64,000 bases of DNA from Roseibium sp. (GTDB taxonomy: Bacteria > Pseudomonadota > Alphaproteobacteria > Rhizobiales > Stappiaceae). Shown here in pieces: positions 16,512-26,339 of the stretch (positions are counted from its first letter, which is position 1; every line of letters starts with the position of its first letter). Position numbers and translations under genes: made by a program. The notes under the pieces are model-generated. The model saw only the letters and a program-made list of their open reading frames with translations. It was not told the DNA's origin and ran no database searches. The stretch covers positions 310,001 to 374,000 of the forward strand of contig JAEPNV010000003.1 of assembly GCA_017643215.1 (NCBI GenBank), given 5' to 3'.

Positions 16512-16642
16512 CCTCACCGTGCCGCCCCGGCCTCCGAGCCGGGGCCCAGCCCTTTGCGGACGGTATCGTTTTCCAGAACAAAATGCGGGCGGTTGCTGGG
16601 TCCCGGACGGCCGCTCCGCGTCCTCCGGGACGGCATGGGGTT
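16512..16642. repeat. dispersed intergenic repeat, block B, copy 1
   Basis: Runs from CCTCACCGTGCCGCCCCGG through TTTTCCAGAACAAAATG to CCTCCGGGACGGCATGG. The reverse complement is found at 52274-52399 with the same order of motifs. Block B is inverted relative to block A between the two loci. Confidence 0.8.
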
Positions 16643-16747
16643 GCTGGTTGGGCCCATGCCAGATCCCGTGTTCCGACGCTTCTAGCCACGTAAAGTCCAA
16701 GCGATTCAAAGACAGATGCCAGCTGCTCGATTTCTGGCCGGGTGGCG

Positions 16748-16816
16748 GTGGACCAGTCCCGAGCATCCCAAGCCGTTAGAGTGATTTGGATCCCCGGGAA
16801 CCGTGTCCACGGCTGT
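16748..16816 (+). repeat. direct repeat, upstream copy
   Basis: Shares AAGCC, TTAGAGTGATTTGGATCC and GGAACCGTGTCCACGGCTGT with 17121-17189. The inner part CCGTGTCCACGG is itself palindromic. The two copies flank the stem-loop pair. Confidence 0.8.
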
Positions 16817-16865
16817 CCGGTCTAATTTCAAGTGGCTATGTTTTTACTGAAACCAGCGGCAAGCA

Positions 16866-16917
16866 CCCCTCTCCCCCCTTGAGGGGGAGATGTCTCCGAC
16901 AGGAGACAGAGGGGGGT
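16866..16917. repeat. structured stem-loop repeat, left copy
   Basis: An outer stem CCCCTCT (16866-16872) pairs with AGAGGGG (16908-16914). Inside are two hairpins: CCCCC-TTGA-GGGGG (16874-16887) and TGTCTCC-GACA-GGAGACA (16891-16908). The layout is a three-way junction. It resembles palindromic intergenic elements common in Hyphomicrobiales genomes. An inverted copy lies at 16967-17017. Confidence 0.8.
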
Positions 16918-16966
16918 CTAAGGCCCTCAGATTTGATGGTGAATCCTGTTTAAAATGGTGTGGTTC

Positions 16967-17017
16967 ACCCCCCTCTGTCCGCATGCGCGGACATCTCCCC
17001 CTCAAGGGGGGAGAGGC
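16967..17017. repeat. structured stem-loop repeat, right (inverted) copy
   Basis: Inverted copy of 16866-16917. The outer and C/G hairpin arms are the same, but the second hairpin reads TGTCCGC-ATGC-GCGGACA (16976-16993). Two base pairs differ from the left copy on both sides of the stem, so pairing is kept. Confidence 0.8.
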
Positions 17018-17120
17018 CAAGTGGCGCCGTTTCGGTGTGCATGTCCACCCTGCGTGTCGAGACGAAAAGCCAAACGATATCAGATTGATACGTCTGCACT
17101 CGCTATCTGAACCAGCCTGC

Positions 17121-17189
17121 GGTGGACCTGTCCCGAGAACCTCAAGCCATTAGAGTGATTTGGATCCTCGGAACCGTGTCCACGGCTGT
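17121..17189 (+). repeat. direct repeat, downstream copy
   Basis: Second copy of the 16748-16816 repeat, with scattered mismatches. It is followed by GCGAGGATGACGGCGG (17189-17204), which resembles the block C repeat at 52.45 and 55.75 kb. Confidence 0.78.
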
Positions 17190-17343
17190 GCGAGGATGAC
17201 GGCGGAAGATCCGGGAACTGTCACCAAAAACCAACCGACAACAGCGACCTGTGACCGGCCCAATTCCGGCCCGGCTTGAGCGTTTTATCAAGCCGGGGCG
17301 GCCTCGATCAAAACTCAGGCCATGCGTCAGCACAAATCCGATC

Positions 17344-18450
17344 TTATCCGACGAGCTTTCGGCGTATTTCCTCTCCAATCGCCAGGGCCCCGGTCAACGC
17401 CGGCGATTCCATGCCGTAAAGCGCGACGAGGCCCAAAAGCCCATGGTCTGAAGGCCCTTCGATCCGGAAATCGGCCGCAGGCGCGCCGGCAGGCACGATC
17501 TTCGGACGGATACCCGCATAGTCGGGAACAAGGGAATGATCGGGAAGGCCCGGCCAGTACCGGCGGACCGCGTCGTAGAATTTTTCGCCGCGCCGCGCGT
17601 CCACGGTGTAGTCGATCGTGTCGACCCACTCCACATCCGGGCCGAACCGCGCCTGGCCCTGAAGGTCGAGTGTCAAATGAACGCCGAGCCCGCCGGGTTC
17701 CGGCACCGGATAGATCAGCCGGGAAAACGGTGACCTGCCCTCCAGCTTGAAATAGCTGCCCTTTGCCAGATAGGCCTTGGGCGGCGTCATGCCGGGAAGC
17801 TGCGCGGCCAGGCGCGGCGCCGCGTGGCCGGCGCACAGCAAAAGCTCGCGGCAGGTGAGCGCGTAAGCGCCCGTTTCCTGATCCGACAAATGCACCCGAA
17901 AGCCCGCGCCGTTCAGCTTTTCCAGCCGGTCCACATCCGTGTTGAGCACAACCTGGCCGCCATTGGCGGAGAGTTCGCCTTCGAGCGCGAGCATGAAGCC
18001 ATGACTGTCGACAATGCCGGTGGAGGGCGACAGCAATGCGCCCGCCACATCTAGAGCCGGTTCCAGGGACAAGCTTTCGGACCTTGACAGGAATGTCAGG
18101 TCGGTGACCCCGTTTTCCGCGGCCTTTTTGCGGATTCGCTCCAGATCGCCGAGTTGGTCATTGTCCGCCGCGACGATCAGCTTCCCGGTCCGCGCATAGT
18201 CCACCCCGCGCTCGGCGCAAAACGCGTAGAGCTGCTTTTTGCCGTCGACGCACATTCGGGCCTTCAGGCTGCCGGTCGGATAATAAATCCCGGCGTGGAT
18301 GACCTCGCTGTTGCGGCTGCTGGTCTCCGAGCCGATCAACCCATGGCGCTCCAGGACCAAGACCTCGCGGCCGGCCAATGCCAGCGCCCGTGCCGCGGCA
18401 AGGCCCAGGACACCGGCGCCAATCACCAGGGTCTCAACGTCGTGGGTCAC
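17344..18450 (-). CDS. FAD-dependent oxidoreductase, LhgO-like (L-2-hydroxyglutarate oxidase type)
   Basis: A 368-residue flavoprotein of the DAO family. The N-terminal Rossmann motif is VIGAGVLGLAAARALALAG (about 8-26), followed by the dinucleotide-end acidic residue in VLVLERH. Family motifs are SSRNSEVIHAGIYYPTGSLKARMC, SPSTGIVDSHGFML, PAKGSYF-like AKGSYFKLEG, and the C-terminal GIRPKIVPAG and LYGMESPALTGALAIGEEI. These match the LhgO/YgaF group, which oxidises L-2-hydroxyglutarate and feeds electrons to the membrane. It follows gatA on the same strand and may be read with it. Substrate is by family similarity. Confidence 0.88.
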   Translation of the reverse strand: MTHDVETLVIGAGVLGLAAARALALAGREVLVLERHGLIGSETSSRNSEVIHAGIYYPTGSLKARMCVDGKKQLYAFCAERGVDYARTGKLIVAADNDQLGDLERIRKKAAENGVTDLTFLSRSESLSLEPALDVAGALLSPSTGIVDSHGFMLALEGELSANGGQVVLNTDVDRLEKLNGAGFRVHLSDQETGAYALTCRELLLCAGHAAPRLAAQLPGMTPPKAYLAKGSYFKLEGRSPFSRLIYPVPEPGGLGVHLTLDLQGQARFGPDVEWVDTIDYTVDARRGEKFYDAVRRYWPGLPDHSLVPDYAGIRPKIVPAGAPAADFRIEGPSDHGLLGLVALYGMESPALTGALAIGEEIRRKLVG

Positions 18451-18495
18451 GTTTCAACGCTCAAGAGGTTTGCCATACCTGAGGGGTCGGACGTG

Positions 18496-19973
<1,478 letters not shown>

Positions 19974-19977
<4 letters not shown>

Positions 19978-20456
19978 ATCTCGTCCTCGGCCACGAGCGG
20001 CCGGCGGTAAAAAACCGAATACGGGGTGGAAGGGTAGTCAAGAACAGGGCCACACCGGGTGAAACCCGCGCGCTCGTAGGTGCGCCAGGCGGCATGATGC
20101 TTGTCGCCGGTTTCCAGCACCAATTCCGACAAGCCTTCCCGGCGTGCGGTCTTGATGATCTGGTCCAGGATCGCGCCGCCCAGCTTGCGTCCCCGATACG
20201 CGGGACGGGTGTACATGCGCTTGACTTCGCCGATCCCGCCCTCGTGACGATGAAGCGCCCCGCACGCGGCGGCATGTCTACCCAACCGCGCCAGAAACAC
20301 GGTGGTCCGTTCACCGGCCATCTCTTCCGGGGTCATATGGTAACAGTATCCGGGCGGGGTCAGGGCAGACAGAACGCCGTTGAGCTCGCGGATCAGCGCC
20401 CGCATGTCCGCGGCGAGCGGCGATACAACGGCGATGTCTGGTGCATCGACGGTCAT
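19974..20456 (-). CDS. GNAT family N-acetyltransferase inside the gatC-gatA operon
   Basis: A 160-residue GNAT protein. The acetyl-CoA loop is in [24 protein letters not shown] (Q/RxxGxG/A-like RGRKLGG), followed by [21 protein letters not shown]. It lies six bases after gatC and overlaps gatA by four bases, so it is cotranslated with the amidotransferase. Its substrate cannot be told. Housekeeping operons often carry such passengers, and a tRNA-linked function is only a guess. Confidence 0.9.
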
Positions 20457-20462
20457 GAGACG

Positions 20463-20750
20463 CTACTCGACCACCTTGGGAACCATGAAGAAATGATCCT
20501 CCGATGCCGGCGCGTTCACTGTGACGGCTTCGGCTTTGTCGCCGTCGGTCACGCCGTCCTGCCGCTTTTTCATGGTCTGCTCGACGACAGAGGTCATCGG
20601 TTCGACGCCATCGATGTTCACTTCGTCGAGTTGCTCCACGAACCCCAATATGCCGTTGAGTTCGCCGGTCATCCGGTCGGCATCGTCATCGCTGACCTTG
20701 ATGCGCGCGAGCCGGGCGACGCGTTTGACGGTGTCGGTGTCGACGGACAT
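20463..20750 (-). CDS. gatC: Asp-tRNA(Asn)/Glu-tRNA(Gln) amidotransferase subunit C
   Basis: GatC is the small subunit that wraps around GatA and GatB and is needed for stability. The 95-residue protein shows the family pattern [42 protein letters not shown], and RQDGVTDGD...[17 protein letters not shown]. It is the first gene of the gatC-GNAT-gatA operon. The promoter region faces the TetR gene and its 32-bp palindrome, so read-through control by that repressor is possible. Confidence 0.97.
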   Translation of the reverse strand: MSVDTDTVKRVARLARIKVSDDDADRMTGELNGILGFVEQLDEVNIDGVEPMTSVVEQTMKKRQDGVTDGDKAEAVTVNAPASEDHFFMVPKVVE

Positions 20751-20845
20751 TCTTGCCTCATATCTGGTCGTTGAAGTCGAACGCTCTTTGCCTTGCCCTG
20801 CGGGTGCGATGCAAGTGAAAATCCCTTGTAGCGGGCGAGAATCTA

Positions 20846-20877
20846 ATTATTACGGTCCTTTAAAGGACCGTAATAAT
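20846..20877. promoter_or_regulatory. 32-bp perfect palindrome covering the start codon of a TetR gene
   Basis: ATTATTACGGTCCTTT followed directly by its exact reverse complement. The last two bases are the A and T of the ATG at 20876. A site of this size and symmetry fits two TetR dimers or one extended operator. Binding would block transcription of tetR; the same palindrome in RNA would hide the start codon. It also lies about 95 bases upstream of gatC. Confidence 0.8.
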
Positions 20878-21472
20878 GACCAATCGTGAAGCGCGCGCAG
20901 CTGGCCGGCCAACCGACCCTGTTCTCACAGGCCGGCTTCTTGCTGCAGCGCTCAAGGACCTTGCGCACTCCGGGTTTGACAGGCTGTCCCTGGACACTCT
21001 GGCAAGAACGGAGAAGACCAGCAAACAGGCGATCTATCGCAGATACGCGAACAAAACAGCCCTTGCCCAGGCGGCCATAGAGGCCGCGCTTTCCGCATTT
21101 GTGCCGCCGGCCCCCGAGCGGACCAACCCCGCCCGGGATCTGTCGCTTTTGCTGAATGAATTCAGAACCAACGTTTTTCAAGCGCCGGTCGGGCAAGCCC
21201 TCGCCCGATTGCGATTTGATCTGGCATTTGCGCCCATTGCCGAAACGCTGGAGCAGGATCTTCGCTTCCGGATCCGCCAGATCCTGATCGCCACCGCTTT
21301 CGAACGGGACATGGACACCAGAACCGAAATTTTGATCAGTTGGTTGTGGCAAAACTCATTCTGTGCCTTTAACGCTCGTTCGCCGCAGGATGAACCGGAC
21401 ATGGACCGCGTGGTTTATCTCGTTCTCGGCCTCGGTAGCAGCGCGGCCGAACGACACTCAGAACCCGCCTGA
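20876..21472 (+). CDS. TetR family transcriptional regulator
   Basis: A 198-residue regulator. The helix-turn-helix is at about residues 30-58 (FDRLSLDTLARTEKTSKQAIYRRYANKTALAQAA). The C-terminal domain resembles TetR_C_16-like groups (RLRFDLAFAPIAETLEQDLRFRIRQIL). The start codon lies within a 32-bp perfect palindrome, with no ribosome site upstream, so the message may be leaderless or tightly folded. The YHS-domain gene downstream on the same strand, after about 130 bases, is a possible target, as are gatC and its operon. The ligand is unknown. Confidence 0.9.
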   Translation: MTNREARAAGRPTDPVLTGRLLAAALKDLAHSGFDRLSLDTLARTEKTSKQAIYRRYANKTALAQAAIEAALSAFVPPAPERTNPARDLSLLLNEFRTNVFQAPVGQALARLRFDLAFAPIAETLEQDLRFRIRQILIATAFERDMDTRTEILISWLWQNSFCAFNARSPQDEPDMDRVVYLVLGLGSSAAERHSEPA

Positions 21473-21603
21473 TCCCGTTGCCGCCCCCTCGCGCGGGCCT
21501 GTCGATCCCGTGAAAAGGCGTGATTGGCGTTTTGGCGCAAGAGACCGCAAGTGTTTTGGCAAGCGGCGGCGCGGCCGCTCGTCTCACTCAGGGAGCATGA
21601 CCG

Positions 21604-22086
21604 ATGACATTCAAGACCCTTTTTGGCGCCGTGGCCCTGTCCGCCACGCTTTTGTCCGGCGCGGCCTTTGCCGACGAAATCACGACCTTCGTCAAGGACG
21701 GCGCCGCAATCGGCGGCACGGATCCGGTCGCCTACTTCACCGAAGGTAAACCCGTTGAAGGCTCGGACTCTTATACAGCCGTCTACGATGACGTGACCTG
21801 GAAGTTCTCCTCTGCCGAAAACCGCGATCTCTTTGTCGCCGATCCGGCGAAATACGCCCCGCAATTCGGCGGCTTTTGTGCCTTTGGCGCCGCTATGGGT
21901 TTCAAGGTACCGGTCATTCCCGACGCCTGGAAGATCGTCGACGGCAAGCTCTACCTGAACAATTCGCTGCCCGTTCAAGAGCGGTTTGAAACGGATGTCG
22001 ACAAGTTCATCACCAACGCGACGCTCAATTGGGAAATCATCAAGGACAAGAAGCCCGAGGACCTCAAGGAACCCATCGTCCGCTAA
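21604..22086 (+). CDS. YHS domain-containing periplasmic protein
   Basis: A 160-residue exported protein with a signal peptide (about 1-23, cleavage after AFA). The YHS-like core is GGTDPVAYFTEGKPVEGSDSYTAVYDDVTWKF, then SSAENRDLFVADPAKYAPQFGGFCAFGAAMG, the form found in many alphaproteobacterial YHS proteins. The domain may bind a metal such as copper, but that is inference from family descriptions. It follows a TetR gene and ends in a strong terminator, so it may be the regulated gene. Confidence 0.9.
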   Translation: MTFKTLFGAVALSATLLSGAAFADEITTFVKDGAAIGGTDPVAYFTEGKPVEGSDSYTAVYDDVTWKFSSAENRDLFVADPAKYAPQFGGFCAFGAAMGFKVPVIPDAWKIVDGKLYLNNSLPVQERFETDVDKFITNATLNWEIIKDKKPEDLKEPIVR

Positions 22087-22116
22087 GCCCCGCGTCCTCC
22101 AAGGACGCGTTCACAG

Positions 22117-22151
22117 AACCGGTCAGTCCGGGAGGTTTGACCGGTTTTTTT
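22117..22151 (+). terminator. intrinsic terminator of the YHS gene
   Basis: AACCGGTCA (22117-22125), a 12-base loop, TGACCGGTT (22138-22146), then continuing T residues to 22151. A 9-bp stem with a run of seven T residues, a standard rho-independent terminator. Confidence 0.88.
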
Positions 22152-22175
22152 GTGGCATAGCGGCGGCAACGGGCG

Positions 22176-22883
22176 TCAGACGTCGATCATCTCGCCTGGG
22201 GCCGGCACCTTGACCTTGGACGCATCGTCGCCCATCGCGCTGATGAAAGCGTCCGGGCTCTGGTCGAGGATCGGGAACGTGCCGTAATGGCACGGCACGA
22301 TCGCATCGAAATCGAAGAACCGTGTACAGGCGAGCGCGGCGGAACGGGCGCCCATGGTGAACCGGTCGCCCACCGGTACGATGCCGATTTTCGGGCCGTA
22401 GAGTTCATTGACCAGCGCCATGTCGGAAAACACATCCGTGTCGCCCATGTGATAAAGGACCGGCTCGTCCGGCGCCTCCACGATCAGTCCATGCGGATTG
22501 CCAAGATAGACCGCGATCCCGCCTTCGGTCTGCGAGGACGAGGAATGCAGCGCCTGGGTCATGCCGACCTTGAACGGACCCACATCCACCAGGCCGCCGG
22601 AATTCATCGGATTGATGTTGTCGACGCCTTTGCCGTTCGCCCACATGCAAATCTCGAAATTGGCGGTAAGCTGCGCGCCGGTCTTCTTCAAGATCTCGAT
22701 GCTGTCGCCAATGTGATCGTCATGGCCGTGGGTCAATAGCACGTGCGTCACACCCTCACCCACCTGCTCGGCGGAAATGTCGGGCGGACACACCGGATTG
22801 CCGGTTAAAAAAGGATCGATCAGGATCGACGCTCCCGCGATGTCGACCTTGAAGGCCGAGTGTCCGTACCAGGTGAGTTTCAT
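22176..22883 (-). CDS. metal-dependent hydrolase, metallo-beta-lactamase fold (UPF0173 family)
   Basis: A 235-residue protein of the UPF0173/YtkL group. It begins [17 protein letters not shown] and has the metal-binding motif [11 protein letters not shown] (about residues 50-60), with further ligands in the segments [20 protein letters not shown] and [12 protein letters not shown]. The physiological substrate is unknown. ATG 22883 has GGGAGG upstream and gives the family start. It diverges from ruvX. Confidence 0.93.
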   Translation of the reverse strand: MKLTWYGHSAFKVDIAGASILIDPFLTGNPVCPPDISAEQVGEGVTHVLLTHGHDDHIGDSIEILKKTGAQLTANFEICMWANGKGVDNINPMNSGGLVDVGPFKVGMTQALHSSSSQTEGGIAVYLGNPHGLIVEAPDEPVLYHMGDTDVFSDMALVNELYGPKIGIVPVGDRFTMGARSAALACTRFFDFDAIVPCHYGTFPILDQSPDAFISAMGDDASKVKVPAPGEMIDV

Positions 22884-22995
22884 TCTCTGCCTCCCAAACG
22901 TAGTTCGTCTGACTGCCACTATAGGCGCGCGCCGGGATTGCTCAACCACACAGGCCGCACCCGCGGGGCTGGCCCTTGAAAGACGCGCCTGCTAC

Positions 22996-23499
22996 ATGCG
23001 GGCCATGGCTTCCGACCCTGCCCTTCCGCTTGACGACTTCGTACAAGCACTGCGCCCAGACACCCGCCTCATCGGCCTCGACCTTGGCACCAAGACAATC
23101 GGTCTGGCCCTGTCGGATGCCGGAAGGGGGATCGCGACGCCGATGGAAACGATCCGGCGCAAGAAGTTCACCGCCGATGCAGATCATCTTCTGGCACTGT
23201 GCAGCCAGCATCATGTCGGTGGCATTGTGCTCGGTCTGCCGCTCAACATGGACGGATCGGAAGGACCGAGGGCGCAGGCAACCCGAGCATTCGCCCGCAA
23301 TCTCTCGCAAAAAACCGAGCTTCCGATCACCTATTGGGACGAGCGCCTGTCGACCGCTGCCGTCACGCGGACATTGTTGGAGGCCGATTCCAGCCGCGCC
23401 AAACGCGCCGAAGTGGTGGACAAGATGGCAGCAGCCTTTATTCTCCAAGGCTTCCTCGACCGCCTTGGACATCTAACCGCCAAAGACGACTCTCCTTGA
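22996..23499 (+). CDS. ruvX: Holliday junction resolvase-like protein RuvX/YqgF
   Basis: A 167-residue RNase H-fold protein. Visible motifs are [17 protein letters not shown] with the first catalytic aspartate, [31 protein letters not shown] with the acidic residue, and [20 protein letters not shown] with the last aspartate. YqgF proteins act in 16S rRNA 5' end maturation in E. coli, and recombination was proposed from the fold. The start may be ATG 22996 or ATG 23005; neither has a clear ribosome site. The AEC transporter gene follows after 34 bases. Confidence 0.95.
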   Translation: MRAMASDPALPLDDFVQALRPDTRLIGLDLGTKTIGLALSDAGRGIATPMETIRRKKFTADADHLLALCSQHHVGGIVLGLPLNMDGSEGPRAQATRAFARNLSQKTELPITYWDERLSTAAVTRTLLEADSSRAKRAEVVDKMAAAFILQGFLDRLGHLTAKDDSP

Positions 23500-23533
23500 G
23501 CGCCCGTCCAACACGCGCATTCCTGTTACGCCG

Positions 23534-24463
23534 ATGCTGAACACGTTGAACGCCCTTTTGCCGGTGATCCTGGTGATCGCGCTTGGCTACACTGTTGCCC
23601 GGACCGGATTGATCACGGGCGACCAATGGCGAGGGATCGAGCGGATCGCCTACTACGTCTTTTTTCCGGCGGTGCTTTTTGAAAAAATCGCGGCCCTTGA
23701 TTTTTCAACCTTGCCGACGCTTCCAATGGCCGGCGCGTTGCTTGCCGCGATCTTTTCAATGTCCGCCCTTTTGCTGGTGGCGCGCCCGGCATTTGCGGGC
23801 ATCTGGAACATTTCCGGCCCGCGCTACACGTCAATCTTTCAAGGCTCGGTGCGATGGAACGCCTTCATCGCGCTGGCGATCGCGGACAGCCTGATCGGCC
23901 CGGAGGGCGTCGCGCTGATCGCCGTTGCCATGGTGATCATGATCCCGATCCTGAATATCCTGTGTGTGCTGGTGCTTTCGCGGTATGCCAACGCCGAAGC
24001 ACCGACGGTCAAAAAAACACGCAACGACCTGGCGACCAATCCGTTCATCCTGTCCATTTCGGCCGGCTTGATAGCTAATGTGATTGGTCTGCCGATCCCT
24101 CAGGTCGTCAATTCCACCTTGATCATCGCCGGTGCCGCCGCGCTGCCGGTGGGAATCATGTGCGTGGGCGCGGGGCTGGATCTGGCCGCCTTGCGCAAGC
24201 CGGGTCCGGCGCTCACCAGCGGCACCCTCATCCGGCTTTTGGTCATGCCCGCGCTCGGCGCGGGGTATGCAGCCCTTTTTGGCGTCACCGGCGCGGCCCT
24301 GACCGTGGTCATCATCGCTCTGTCCGTCCCCTCCGCGGCAAACTCCTATTTGATGGCGCGGGCCATGGGCGGCGATTCCAAGCTGATGGCCGAAATCCTG
24401 ACGCTTCAAACCCTTGTCGCGACCATCACGATCCCGGTCGCCGTCTATCTGTTGGGCGGCTAA
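23534..24463 (+). CDS. AEC family transporter (auxin efflux carrier-like permease)
   Basis: A 309-residue membrane protein with about ten hydrophobic segments arranged in two halves of five (for example LLPVILVIALGYTVA, ALIAVAMVIMIPILNILCVLVL, LTVVIIALSVPSAANSYLMA). Features of the AEC/BASS-like fold are GYTVARTGL, the R-N-A-F region WNAFIALAIA, and PSAANSYLMARAMGGD. Bacterial members export malate, malonate or other small acids; the substrate here is unknown. Its stop codon overlaps the stop of the convergent acyl-CoA dehydrogenase gene by four bases. Confidence 0.92.
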   Translation: MLNTLNALLPVILVIALGYTVARTGLITGDQWRGIERIAYYVFFPAVLFEKIAALDFSTLPTLPMAGALLAAIFSMSALLLVARPAFAGIWNISGPRYTSIFQGSVRWNAFIALAIADSLIGPEGVALIAVAMVIMIPILNILCVLVLSRYANAEAPTVKKTRNDLATNPFILSISAGLIANVIGLPIPQVVNSTLIIAGAAALPVGIMCVGAGLDLAALRKPGPALTSGTLIRLLVMPALGAGYAALFGVTGAALTVVIIALSVPSAANSYLMARAMGGDSKLMAEILTLQTLVATITIPVAVYLLGG

Positions 24464-26133
24464 CCCACCGGGCAGAGCGCGTCGATGGCCGGACGGGCCG
24501 CAAAACCGGCGGGCAGTTGGCCATAGGTCGACCGCCATCTACCGGAAAGCCGCGTGTCCGCGAAGGTCCTGGCAATATCGGGATCCCGCGCGACTTTGGC
24601 AAAGGCGGATGCGGCGCCCGCCAAGGCGAGCCGTTCGGTGAACGCTCGTGCCTGACGATGATCGTGAAGCGCGTCCGGCGCCAGCTTGCGGAGGTCCTCA
24701 CAGGCATCGGAAAGGCCGGGCGCGCCGGTGCTGGAAAGGTCATTCAGGACACGATCAAGCGCCTCGGTGTGCCGGGTGAGCGCCCGCAAAACATCCAGTG
24801 CCATCACGTTGCCCGAACCTTCCCAGATCGCGTTGACCGGCGCGTCGCGGTAGATCCGGGCCATGTCGAAATCTTCCACATAACCGTTGCCGCCAAGGCA
24901 CTCCATCGCCTCATAGGTGAGCGCGGGGGCGGTCTTGCAGATCCAGTATTTGATTGCTGGCGTCATCAACCGCGCATAGGCCGCGGCGGTCTCGTCGACA
25001 TCCGCCCGGGCGGCGGCATCCACCAGGCGGAAGGCCAGCGCTGCCGCGGCGCCCGCTTCCAAAGCCATGTCCGCCAATACGGCGCTCATCAACGGCTGAT
25101 CGATAAGTTTATGCCCGAACGCCGTGCGGTGCCGGCAATGGTGGACCGCGCGGGCCACACTGGCGCGCATTTGTGCCGCCGAGCCCAGCGCGCAATCGAT
25201 CCGGGTCGGCGTCACCATATCGATGATGGTCGCAATTCCTCGGCCCTCCGCGCCGATCAAAATTCCGGCGGCGCGATGAAACTCCACCTCCGAAGATGCA
25301 TTGGATGTGTTGCCGAGCTTGTCCTTCAGCCGTTGGAGCCGCAGACCATTGATCCGCCCATCGGGCAGAATACGGGGCACCAGGAAACAACTCGGCCCGG
25401 CCGCTGTTTTTGCCAGCACCAGAAATGCATCGCACATCGGCGCCGAAAAGAACCATTTGTGGCCCGTGATGGAATAGTAGCCATCATTGCCGGCCTCGGC
25501 GGTCGAACTGATTGCCCGCAGATCCGTGCCGCCCTGTTTTTCCGTCATACCCATCCCGATGGTAATCCCCGACTTTTCGGCGATCGGAAGAAACCTTGGA
25601 TCGTATTGACGGGTCCGCATCAGCGGCAAAAACGCTTGGACCGCTTCGGGATACCTGCTCAACACGGCCGCGGCCGCATTGGTCATGGTGATCGGACAGG
25701 TGTGACCTGTCTCCGCTTGCGATGTCAGATAGAACCTAGCGGCCCGGGCAAGCTGTGCCCCGGGCCCGCCGCCCTCCAATAACGCGCAATGAAGGCCGTC
25801 GGAGACCGCATCGGCCATGAGGTCGTGATAGGCCGAATGAAATTCCACTTGATCAAGCCGCCGGCCTTGACGGTCATGGGTTTTCAGCTCCGGCGGATAG
25901 CGGTTGGCGAGACGCCCGAGCTCCAGGAATTCCGCCGATCCCGCCTTCACGCCATGATCGGAAAGCTCATCGCGTCCGCCCGCGCCGACGTGACCCGACA
26001 CACACGCCTGAAGCACCGGGTCGGTCCGATAAAGGTTGACATCCCCATAGGCCGGGGCCTGGTTGGTGACATCATGGGTCGAAAACTCAATGGAATCATC
26101 CAGAGGCATATGAGGGGGCTGGTGAAGGCGCAT
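24460..26133 (-). CDS. acyl-CoA dehydrogenase family protein, AidB-like
   Basis: A 557-residue flavoprotein of the AidB branch of the acyl-CoA dehydrogenase family. Its extended N-terminal part (QAPAYGDVNLYRTDPVLQACV) and the motif MTEKQGGTDLRAISSTAE, with GHKWFFSAPMCDAFLVLA, are characteristic of AidB, as is LGGNGYVEDFDMARIYRDAPVNAIWEGSGNVMALDVLRAL. AidB in E. coli is part of the adaptive response to alkylation and binds DNA through a C-terminal domain. ATG 26133 is chosen (AGGAAAGG upstream); ATG 26109 is an alternative. Activity on any acyl-CoA is unproven. Confidence 0.93.
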   Translation of the reverse strand: MRLHQPPHMPLDDSIEFSTHDVTNQAPAYGDVNLYRTDPVLQACVSGHVGAGGRDELSDHGVKAGSAEFLELGRLANRYPPELKTHDRQGRRLDQVEFHSAYHDLMADAVSDGLHCALLEGGGPGAQLARAARFYLTSQAETGHTCPITMTNAAAAVLSRYPEAVQAFLPLMRTRQYDPRFLPIAEKSGITIGMGMTEKQGGTDLRAISSTAEAGNDGYYSITGHKWFFSAPMCDAFLVLAKTAAGPSCFLVPRILPDGRINGLRLQRLKDKLGNTSNASSEVEFHRAAGILIGAEGRGIATIIDMVTPTRIDCALGSAAQMRASVARAVHHCRHRTAFGHKLIDQPLMSAVLADMALEAGAAAALAFRLVDAAARADVDETAAAYARLMTPAIKYWICKTAPALTYEAMECLGGNGYVEDFDMARIYRDAPVNAIWEGSGNVMALDVLRALTRHTEALDRVLNDLSSTGAPGLSDACEDLRKLAPDALHDHRQARAFTERLALAGAASAFAKVARDPDIARTFADTRLSGRWRSTYGQLPAGFAARPAIDALCPVG

Positions 26134-26339
26134 TGGGCGGGCCTTTCCTGATGGCAAAGCAGGCTGCCAGCGTAGCACATCATCTTACGTAAACGTGAGC
26201 ATAGGCACGGCCATGACCAACCGGATCGTCGATCAATTCCGGTTCGGGCGCCGCAAACTGCCAAATCCAGGCCTTGACGTGTGAAGAGCGGGCAGCACCG
26301 ATATCCGTGCTTGTGCAACGGGCCGATTCCGCCTAAGCC

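Larger units (their letters stand above)
16399..17343. other. repeat-rich intergenic region
   Basis: About 945 bases without a gene. It holds a dispersed repeat shared with 52.1 and 55.85 kb (16405-16448), a second block shared in inverted form with 52.3 kb (16512-16642), a pair of about 69-base direct repeats (16748-16816 and 17121-17189), and two inverted copies of a structured stem-loop element (16866-16917 and 16967-17017). All open frames here lie in repeats. Confidence 0.8.

Noticed and set aside
17281-17343. Riboswitch or RNA gene at the end of the repeat region
   Set aside because: No consistent stem pattern or known motif could be found.
24160-25782. 540-codon plus-strand open frame opposite the AidB-like gene
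   Set aside because: Antisense shadow of a strong acyl-CoA dehydrogenase gene; no family motif in the translation.
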